Shown piece after piece: positions 6,510 through 11,442 of a DNA stretch of 11,442 bases. This DNA is from Ruminococcaceae bacterium UBA1438. Lineage in GTDB: Bacteria > Bacillota > Clostridia > Oscillospirales > Acutalibacteraceae. Each line of letters opens with the position of its first letter. Position 1 is the stretch's first letter. Position numbers and translations under genes: made by a program. The stretch is taken from NCBI GenBank assembly GCA_002329285.1, contig DCTO01000088.1, positions 222 to 11,663 of the forward strand. Direction: 5' to 3'. The notes under the pieces were generated by a model. The model had not been told where the DNA came from. It did no database searches and saw only the letters and a program-made list of their open reading frames with translations.

Positions 6510-8019
6510 TATCTCCGTTTTCCTCCTGCATATTGCCGTGGCGCTCAATTAAAGCGGAAAGCATTTTTTCATGCTCCTTGCTTGTGATTTCATATTTAAG
6601 GGTTGGAATAACGGAAATCGCAAAGCCGATTGCGGGCGGAATGGTGAAAATAAACCACATGGCTCTTGAATAATCCATATAATCGCTTGCAAAGCTTGCG
6701 CCGTTCTGCAAAGCAAGGTTCATATTATCAATATTGACATCCGTGTAACCAACGGAATTATAAACATATGCGGAAATAATTGTTGCAATGCCCGCGGAAA
6801 ACTTTGTGATAAAGCTCTGCCCGGAGAAGAAAATGCCGTCAGGGCGATAATTATTGTGATATTCCTCATAATCAATACAATCCGAAATCATTATGGACTG
6901 GCAAACGTTTATCGTTCCGAAGCCCCAGCCGGAGAGCAGAAGCAAAATGCCGTCAAGAACAACCCATTTGATTTCCGCAAGAGAGGTTGGCGCAATTTTA
7001 TAAATAACGAAAACCAGCGCATTAGGAATTGCGGATAGGCCCGTCAGATTATAGAGGGTTTTAACGTTAAACCTTTTCATCAGCATCGGGCTTACTGCCA
7101 TTGCAACAAACTGGCCGACGAAATAGCCGCCGCCGATTATAATAACAATAACCAGCTTTTTGGGATTTGTGAAGGCAGTTTGCATATCGCCGTCGCAATA
7201 ATAATATGTAAACAGTGTGATAACAACAATCATCATAAGCTGCATCGGTGAGCGCAAAATGCCGCTTATGAGAATGCGCCTGAACGGAACGCATTTCCAC
7301 ATAAGCGCAAAGCTTTGCCCCATCGTTTTTGTTTCTGCGGATATCGGCACGCGTTCTCTCGTGCCGACGCCGGCAAGCTCAAACAGAGCGGAGGCAATCA
7401 GCGTTGCCCCAATGGCAACGATAATGAAGCCCTTTTGCGCATTTGAATTTTCGCCCAGCTTATCATTGATTGCCTGTGAAATCGGAATGATGCCGACGGT
7501 TACCGCCGCGGCGCCGATTGAGGCAACTATTCTTGCAAGCGCAATAAGATTGGCGCGGTCATGCTCACTTTCGCTCATGCGGCTGATTATGCCCCAGAGC
7601 GGAACATCGCCCGCAGTGTAGCTCATGCCCCAAAGGATATAAGAAACCGCAGCCCAGGCAACGATGAACACCATTGCAACCTTGTTATCCGCATTCTTTG
7701 CCGCCGCATAGTTGCCATTGAAGAACGCAACGATTGTGATTATGCAGATAACCGGCGGAGCAAATAGCAGATAAGGGCGGCACTTGCCCCATTTGCTGTG
7801 GGTTTTATCAACGATTGAGCCCATCATCGGATCATTAATTGCATCCCACACGCGGGCAATTGCAAAAATCCAGCCAAGCGCAATTGCATTGAGGCAGATA
7901 ACATTCTGAAAATAATAATAAAGTCCCGTTGCAACGATATTATAAATCATATTCTGCCCGAACATTCCCGTTAAATAGAGATTACGCTCTTTAGGGGTGT
8001 AAGTTTTAACATTTTCCAT
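6499..8019 (-). CDS. GPH (MelB-type) sugar:cation symporter, MFS fold
   Basis: A 506-residue transporter with about 12 hydrophobic segments, in the glycoside-pentoside-hexuronide:cation symporter family. Members import sugars or glycosides with Na+ or H+. The family signature is clear: ARVWDAINDPMMG (55-67) carries D59 and D63, equivalent to the cation-binding aspartates D55 and D59 of E. coli MelB, and DKTHSKWGKCRPYLLF (71-86) is the family's first cytoplasmic loop motif. YTAGDVPLWG (134-143) with D138 matches the helix-IV region. The substrate is not readable, and no glycoside hydrolase or regulator is adjacent. The gene sits 68 bp downstream of fprA with no promoter in the gap and overlaps the acyltransferase gene by 11 bp. 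GAGGG seven nt before ATG is the ribosome binding site and lies inside a perfect inverted repeat (separate entry). Confidence 0.92.
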   Translation of the reverse strand: MENVKTYTPKERNLYLTGMFGQNMIYNIVATGLYYYFQNVICLNAIALGWIFAIARVWDAINDPMMGSIVDKTHSKWGKCRPYLLFAPPVICIITIVAFFNGNYAAAKNADNKVAMVFIVAWAAVSYILWGMSYTAGDVPLWGIISRMSESEHDRANLIALARIVASIGAAAVTVGIIPISQAINDKLGENSNAQKGFIIVAIGATLIASALFELAGVGTRERVPISAETKTMGQSFALMWKCVPFRRILISGILRSPMQLMMIVVITLFTYYYCDGDMQTAFTNPKKLVIVIIIGGGYFVGQFVAMAVSPMLMKRFNVKTLYNLTGLSAIPNALVFVIYKIAPTSLAEIKWVVLDGILLLLSGWGFGTINVCQSIMISDCIDYEEYHNNYRPDGIFFSGQSFITKFSAGIATIISAYVYNSVGYTDVNIDNMNLALQNGASFASDYMDYSRAMWFIFTIPPAIGFAISVIPTLKYEITSKEHEKMLSALIERHGNMQEENGDNAE

Positions 8020-8038
8020 AACAAAGCCCTCTTTGTTA
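8019..8038 (-). promoter_or_regulatory. Perfect hairpin enclosing the symporter Shine-Dalgarno
   Basis: TAACAAAG, loop AGGG, CTTTGTTA: 8-bp perfect arms with a 4-nt loop. The Shine-Dalgarno core is the loop plus the preceding G, and the A of the start codon is the last base of the 3' arm. The stem is mostly A-U, so it would be only moderately stable. This could present or mask the ribosome binding site in the mRNA, or be a 20-bp DNA palindrome for a regulator. Confidence 0.6.
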
Positions 8039-8043
8039 AATTA

Positions 8044-8071
8044 TTTCGGGACGCCTAACGGCGCCCCAAAA
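8044..8071 (-). other. G+C-rich intercistronic hairpin between fprA and the symporter gene
   Basis: Minus-strand TTTTGGGGCGCC, loop GTTA, GGCGTCCCGAAA: a 12-bp stem with two G-U pairs that exist only in minus-strand RNA. It is followed by TAATTTAAC rather than a T-run, so it looks like a weak terminator or a processing/stability hairpin that tunes fprA against downstream genes, not a full stop. Confidence 0.6.
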
Positions 8072-8087
8072 GAGTTTATTAATCGGA

Positions 8088-9248
8088 TTAATCTGCAAGA
8101 AGCTCATCAGCAAGCGCTTCCATTGCGGCAATATTTTCAGGCTTAACGGTTGATTTAATCGTTACCGTGCCCTCGCAAACAGTTGTGTTTTTCATCGTTT
8201 CAAGCGCGGCCTTCATTGTGCGCGCGGCGCTTGGAGCCCAGCTGCCGTTTTCGATAAGCGCAATTTTTCTGCCCTGATAAGCCTTTGCCTTAAGATGCGT
8301 AAGGAAATCCTCCATCGGCAGGAACACGCCGCCGTCATAGCTTGAAGCGGCAAGCACGATTTTTCCGTAACGGAAAGCATCCTCAACGCATTCCGCAATA
8401 TCCTCGCGGGATAAATCCGCAATTGCAACCTTCGGGCAGCCCTTTGATTCCAGAATTTCCTTCATTCTCTCGGCTGCGCCCCTTGTGTTGCCGTGAACGG
8501 ACGCATATGCGATGAACACGCCCTCGGTTTCAACGCCGTAGCTTGACCATATGTTATAAAGATTGAGATAATAATCAAGATTCTCCTCAAGAATCGGGCC
8601 GTGAAGCGGGCAGATTTTTTCTATTTCAAGGGCTGAAGCCTTCTTAAGCAGGTTTTGAACCTGCGCGCCGTATTTGCCAACGATGTTGAAATAATAGCGC
8701 CTTGCCTCGCAAGCCCAGTCCTCATCCGTATCAAGAGTGCCGAATTTGCCAAAAGCGTCTGCAGTAAAGAAAACCTTTTCCGTTTTCTCATATTCCATCA
8801 TAACCTCCGGCCAGTGAATCATCGGGGCCATTATGAAGGATAATTCATGAGAGCCGAGGGAAAGAGTATCTCCCTCCTTAACGATAAGCTTTTGAACATC
8901 ATCTGAAAGCTCAAAAAACTGTGGCAGCATTGCAAAGGTTTTTGCATTGCCGACAAGCGTTGCAGCCGGATATTTTTCGCAAAAGCGCCCGATGTTTGAG
9001 GCATGATCCGGCTCCATATGGGAAATAATAAGATAATCGGGCGTTCTGCCACCGAGTGCCGTTTCAAGATCAGCAAACCATTCATCGGTTTTTCTTTCAT
9101 CAATGGTTTCCATAACGGCGATTTTATCGTCAATAATCACATAGGAATTATACGCCATTCCGTTTTCAAGCATATACTGGCTTTCAAACAAATCCAAATC
9201 ATGATCATCCTGGCCGATATAAATAATTGAATCCGTTATTTTTTTCAT
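8088..9248 (-). CDS. fprA: Flavodiiron protein (class A, FprA-type)
   Basis: A 386-residue cytosolic enzyme that reduces O2 to water and/or NO to N2O, protecting anaerobes; electrons usually come from rubredoxin or F420H2-type donors. Residues 1-245 form the metallo-beta-lactamase-like domain with the complete diiron ligand set: H77-x-E79-x-D81-H82 (SHMEPDHAS), H145 (IHWPEVM), D164 (TADAFG) and H216 (LHGPI). Residues about 246-386 form the flavodoxin domain with FMN phosphate-loop YASVHGNTRGAA (248-259) and SSYDGGVFLP (302-311). Length is close to the usual 390-410 of class A, with no rubredoxin or flavin-reductase extension. GGAGG seven nt before ATG supports the start. It has its own promoter, and is divergent from ilvE. 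It probably leads the symporter and acyltransferase genes, though no functional link is evident. O2 versus NO preference cannot be read from sequence. Confidence 0.95.
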   Translation of the reverse strand: MKKITDSIIYIGQDDHDLDLFESQYMLENGMAYNSYVIIDDKIAVMETIDERKTDEWFADLETALGGRTPDYLIISHMEPDHASNIGRFCEKYPAATLVGNAKTFAMLPQFFELSDDVQKLIVKEGDTLSLGSHELSFIMAPMIHWPEVMMEYEKTEKVFFTADAFGKFGTLDTDEDWACEARRYYFNIVGKYGAQVQNLLKKASALEIEKICPLHGPILEENLDYYLNLYNIWSSYGVETEGVFIAYASVHGNTRGAAERMKEILESKGCPKVAIADLSREDIAECVEDAFRYGKIVLAASSYDGGVFLPMEDFLTHLKAKAYQGRKIALIENGSWAPSAARTMKAALETMKNTTVCEGTVTIKSTVKPENIAAMEALADELLAD

Positions 9249-9283
9249 AATTAACCTCCGATATTTAAAAATACTACTTATTT

Positions 9284-9312
9284 ATAATAATATATATCCG
9301 AATAATTCTCAA
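9284..9312 (-). promoter_or_regulatory. Promoter of fprA
   Basis: Minus-strand TTGAGA (9307-9312), a 17-nt spacer, and TATTAT (9284-9289), giving a leader of about 30 nt that ends in the CGGAGG ribosome binding site. The -35 begins only about 12 bp after the orphan terminator hairpin. Confidence 0.75.
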
Positions 9313-9324
9313 CTGTTTTTTCAC

Positions 9325-9363
9325 AAAAAGAAAAGAAGCCGGTTTAACACCGGCTCCTCTTCT
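9325..9363 (-). terminator. Orphan intrinsic terminator upstream of fprA
   Basis: Minus-strand AGAAGAGGAGCCGGT, loop GTTAA, ACCGGCTTCTTTTCT, then TTTTG. The 15-bp stem has two G-U pairs that would be A-C mismatches on the plus strand, so the functional RNA is minus-strand. No gene ends here: fprA begins downstream and ilvE is divergent. It may end a small RNA, stop antisense read-through from ilvE, or insulate fprA. The plus-strand reading lacks a T-run. Confidence 0.7.
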
Positions 9364-9502
9364 GAAAGGAAAGAAATGAAAAAACATATGAAAACCAAAT
9401 AATGGGTTGTCTGTTTCTTTGATTGAATAATAAATCCCAAACCTTAAACAAACTTAAAAAAACAAAAAAATTAAAAAATATTTTTCTGATTTTCGCCTGC
9501 AC
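9364..9502. other. A/T-rich region between fprA and ilvE; no gene seen
   Basis: About 140 bp between the orphan terminator and the ilvE promoter. I see no T-box (no AGGGTGG-type element) and no branched-chain leader peptide. The long A-tracts at about 9450-9480 may bend DNA or act as a distant UP element for ilvE. A minus-strand TATTAT lies near 9430 but lacks a convincing -35. An eight-codon plus-strand frame at 9376 has an acceptable ribosome binding site but no promoter. Confidence 0.4.
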
Positions 9503-9531
9503 TTGACAATAAAAAATAATGGTAGTAAAAT
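9503..9531 (+). promoter_or_regulatory. Strong promoter of ilvE
   Basis: Consensus TTGACA (9503-9508), a 17-nt spacer, and TAAAAT (9526-9531). The predicted start is near 9538, leaving a leader of about 39 nt with AAGGAG at 9563-9568. The leader is too short for a riboswitch or T-box, so control, if any, is at initiation. Confidence 0.88.
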
Positions 9532-9576
9532 TATTAATTGTTAGTTATAAATATACAGAACAAAGGAGTGTTCAAT

Positions 9577-10608
9577 ATGGAAAAGAAAAACATTGACTGG
9601 TCCTCCCTCGGCTTCGGCTATATGCCAACCGATTACCGTTTTGTTTCAAATTTCAAGGACGGCAAATGGGATGAGGGCGAGTTAACCACAGATGCAAATA
9701 TCACAATGAGCGAGTGCGCCTGCGTGCTTCAGTATGCGCAGACTGTTTTTGAGGGATTAAAGGCTTACACCACTGCTGACGGCAGAATCGTTTGCTTCCG
9801 TCCCGATCTCAACGCTTCAAGGCTTGCTGAATCTGCAAAAAGGCTTCAGATGCCCGTTTTCCCCGAGGATAAGTTTATTGAGGCTGTTGAAAAAACCGTT
9901 GCTGCAAATGCGGCTTGGGTTCCTCCCTACGGCAGCGGTGCAACTCTCTACATCCGTCCGTTTATGTTCGGCTCAAACTCCGTTATCGGCGTTAAGCCCG
10001 CAGAGGAATATCAGTTCAGAATGTTCTGCACTCCCGTTGGCCCGTATTTCAAGGGCGGCGCAAAGCCAATTACAATCCGCGTTTGCGATTTTGACCGCGC
10101 TGCACCACATGGCACCGGCCACATCAAGGCAGGCCTTAATTATGCAATGAGCCTTTATGCAATTGTTGACGCTCATAACCAGGGCTATGACGAAAATATG
10201 TATCTTGACGCAGGCACAAGAACCTACGTTGAGGAAACGGGCGGCGCAAACTTCCTGTTCGTAACCAAGGACGGCACTATCGTTACTCCTAAATCAGATT
10301 CAATTCTGCCCTCAATCACAAGGCGCTCTCTCTGCGTTGTTGCTGAAGAGGTGCTTGGTATGAAGGTTGAGCACAGAAAGGTTCGCTTTGACGAGGTTAA
10401 GGATTTTGCAGAATGCGGCCTTTGCGGCACGGCTGCGGTAATCAGCCCCGTTGGCAAGATTGTTGACCACGGCAACGAAATCTGCTTCCCGAGCGGAATG
10501 GATGAAATGGGCCCCGTTCTCAAGAAGCTTTATGACACCTTAACCGGCATCCAGATGGGCACAATTGAAGGCCCCGAGGGCTGGGTTCACGAGATTAATG
10601 TTGACTAA
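9577..10608 (+). CDS. ilvE: Branched-chain amino acid aminotransferase (BCAT, PLP fold type IV)
   Basis: Interconverts leucine, isoleucine and valine with their 2-keto acids using glutamate/2-oxoglutarate, the last step of branched-chain amino acid synthesis; it is a cytosolic PLP enzyme. At 343 residues it belongs to the longer BCAT group (about 340-365 residues, like Bacillus and mammalian enzymes) rather than the 305-residue E. coli type. Visible elements are VFEGLKAY (58-65), RPDLNASRLAESAKRL (75-90), YIRPFMFGS (125-133), the Schiff-base lysine K184 in GHIKAGLNYA, the class IV signature EETGGANFLF (219-228) with the pyridine-N glutamate, and GTAAVISPVG (284-293), the phosphate-binding turn. 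C280 and C283 form a CxxC just before GTA, offset from the redox CxxC of human BCAT. The frame is open 13 codons further upstream from a TTG, but the promoter and AAGGAG fix this ATG. Single-gene unit. Confidence 0.96.
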   Translation: MEKKNIDWSSLGFGYMPTDYRFVSNFKDGKWDEGELTTDANITMSECACVLQYAQTVFEGLKAYTTADGRIVCFRPDLNASRLAESAKRLQMPVFPEDKFIEAVEKTVAANAAWVPPYGSGATLYIRPFMFGSNSVIGVKPAEEYQFRMFCTPVGPYFKGGAKPITIRVCDFDRAAPHGTGHIKAGLNYAMSLYAIVDAHNQGYDENMYLDAGTRTYVEETGGANFLFVTKDGTIVTPKSDSILPSITRRSLCVVAEEVLGMKVEHRKVRFDEVKDFAECGLCGTAAVISPVGKIVDHGNEICFPSGMDEMGPVLKKLYDTLTGIQMGTIEGPEGWVHEINVD

Positions 10609-10622
10609 AAACATTATAAAAA

Positions 10623-10660
10623 TACAAAAACGGTTCGGATTTTCCGAGCCGTTTCTTTTT
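10623..10660. terminator. Bidirectional terminator between ilvE and the two-TM protein gene
   Basis: Stem AAACGGTTCGG (10628-10638), loop ATTTT, CCGAGCCGTTT (10644-10654), followed on the plus strand by CTTTTT. On the minus strand the stem is followed by a T-run, then GTATTTTTA. The 11-bp stem has one wobble position. It serves both converging genes. Confidence 0.9.
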
Positions 10661-10665
10661 GTCTT

Positions 10666-11328
10666 TTATATCTCGCCGCGGGTTATACGCCGCAGATTTT
10701 TATAAGCCACAACCAGGCCGCACACAATCAGCGCAGCCGCCGGAATAACAATCATCCAAAGCATAAGCGAATTATGGCTGTTATAGGCTGAGAGATTGGA
10801 AGCACTGTCAAAGCAATAGGTGAAATTATAATCATCGCAAACAACTGCCTCACGGGAAAACGCAGCCTTGTTAAACTCATCTGCCGCAACAATATAATAG
10901 CCGCGGATTTCCTGATCCTCCATAATATATCTGCCCGCCCTTGCGCAAAGGGAAACCTTTAAATCGCCAACCAGCGCATCGGGATTCTGAACATAGGCAT
11001 CAAGCTTCTGATAAAGCTCGTTTTCTTTATCAAGGCAAAGTGAATAAAGCACCCAGTTATCGCAGCTTCTGTCATATTTTCCGACAACGTAATAGTGCTT
11101 TGTTTTACCGCCGCTTGCATAGGCTGATTTTGAAAATTCATTAAAAACAACCAAATCATTTAATTCATAAATCTGCCCATCTGCAATCTCGGATTCCGAA
11201 TAATTATCAGCGGAAACAATTGTATCATGCGTGTTGATAGCCTTGGCGGCAGAAAAAATGGCAATGCTGCCGATAACAATTGCAATTATTCCGATAATTG
11301 CGGCCTTTTTGCCCCAGAGTTTTTTCAT
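10666..11328 (-). CDS. Unrecognised membrane protein with an extracytoplasmic domain between two TM segments
   Basis: A 220-residue protein I cannot assign to a family. A basic N-terminus (MKKLWGKK) precedes the first hydrophobic helix (about 9-29), then about 160 residues predicted outside the cell, a second helix (about 189-209), and a basic tail KNLRRITRGEI inside. The outer domain has hydrophobic strand-like runs (such as HYYVVGKY and GYYIVAADEF) and five cysteines (C89, C98, C128, C164, C172), enough for disulfides though none is proven. The topology resembles a small anchored sensor or surface-assembly protein, but no catalytic motif is visible. The open frame extends 27 codons upstream, yet that extension runs across the promoter, so the ATG with AGGAG ten nt upstream is preferred. 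It is monocistronic with its own promoter and shares a terminator with ilvE. Confidence 0.75.
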   Translation of the reverse strand: MKKLWGKKAAIIGIIAIVIGSIAIFSAAKAINTHDTIVSADNYSESEIADGQIYELNDLVVFNEFSKSAYASGGKTKHYYVVGKYDRSCDNWVLYSLCLDKENELYQKLDAYVQNPDALVGDLKVSLCARAGRYIMEDQEIRGYYIVAADEFNKAAFSREAVVCDDYNFTYCFDSASNLSAYNSHNSLMLWMIVIPAAALIVCGLVVAYKNLRRITRGEI

Positions 11329-11373
11329 AAAACAACAACTCCTGATCAGATAGATTAAGAAAAATCTTACAAT

Positions 11374-11402
11374 AATATACACCAAACATATGCAAATGTC
11401 AA
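11374..11402 (-). promoter_or_regulatory. Strong promoter of the two-TM protein gene
   Basis: Minus-strand TTGACA (11397-11402), a 17-nt spacer, and TATATT (11374-11379), predicting a leader of about 40 nt. It excludes the longer reading frame, whose start codon would lie upstream of the transcription start. The last 40 bases of the window beyond it are A-rich and hold nothing I can identify. Confidence 0.85.
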
Positions 11403-11442
11403 AACACAAATAATATCAAAAAGAAAAACCCATCCAAAAAAG

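Noticed and set aside
9376..9402. Eight-codon plus-strand leader peptide frame upstream of ilvE
   Set aside because: It has a passable ribosome binding site but lies upstream of the strong ilvE promoter, has no promoter of its own, and contains no Leu, Ile or Val codons expected of an attenuator peptide.
9339..9402. Minus-strand short frame (MFFHFFPFRR...) running through the orphan terminator
   Set aside because: No ribosome binding site, and it would be interrupted by the terminator hairpin and the fprA promoter.
9480..9494. CodY-box-like ATTTTTCTGATTTTC upstream of the ilvE promoter
   Set aside because: The left half matches the CodY consensus well but the right half is poor (five mismatches overall), and such T-rich matches are common in this A/T-rich region.
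9364..9576. T-box riboswitch for ilvE
   Set aside because: No AGGGTGG-type T-box sequence or specifier stem, and the predicted ilvE leader is only about 39 nt.

Overview
This looks like a chromosomal housekeeping segment from an anaerobic, low-to-moderate G+C Firmicute of class Clostridia, probably a gut Oscillospirales/Ruminococcaceae-type bacterium. The evidence is a Bacillota-type GSI-alpha glutamine synthetase, a class A flavodiiron protein, an Ala/Lys-rich DUF6465-type protein, strong GGAGG-like ribosome binding sites, very A+T-rich intergenic DNA, and near-consensus sigma-A promoters with 17-bp spacers. No rRNA, tRNA, CRISPR array, transposase or phage gene is visible. The exact taxon is inference.

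Layout, left to right. Positions 1-1062 (-) hold the first 354 residues of glutamine synthetase; its C-terminus lies outside the window. Its leader contains a strong intrinsic terminator plus an upstream 9-nt segment that could open it. Next come capA (-), a MATE efflux transporter (-) and a divergent zinc-ribbon membrane protein (+). The zinc-ribbon gene converges on a histone-like Ala/Lys-rich DUF6465-type protein (-) across a 15-bp bidirectional terminator hairpin. Then a probable minus-strand operon runs fprA (flavodiiron protein), a GPH/MelB-type sugar:cation symporter, and an acyltransferase-3 membrane protein. The last two overlap by 11 bp. A divergent ilvE (branched-chain aminotransferase, +) follows. 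It converges, across another bidirectional terminator, on an unrecognised two-TM membrane protein (-).

Most units are monocistronic with their own promoter and terminator. Several hairpins contain G-U pairs that would be A-C mismatches on the opposite strand, which assigns them to minus-strand RNA. The genes cover nitrogen assimilation (glnA), branched-chain amino acid transamination (ilvE), O2/NO detoxification (fprA), sugar uptake with possible surface-glycan acylation (symporter plus acyltransferase), drug or metabolite export (MATE) and envelope functions (CapA, zinc-ribbon and two-TM proteins). I do not see a multi-gene defence or mobile system. The points most worth a second look are RNA-level: the glnA leader, a perfect hairpin presenting the symporter's Shine-Dalgarno in its loop, and an orphan minus-strand terminator between fprA and ilvE. 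The histone-like tail fused to DUF6465 is also of interest.

Starts were chosen by Shine-Dalgarno position. For capA, MATE, DUF6465, the acyltransferase, ilvE and the two-TM protein this is a start internal to the longest open frame.
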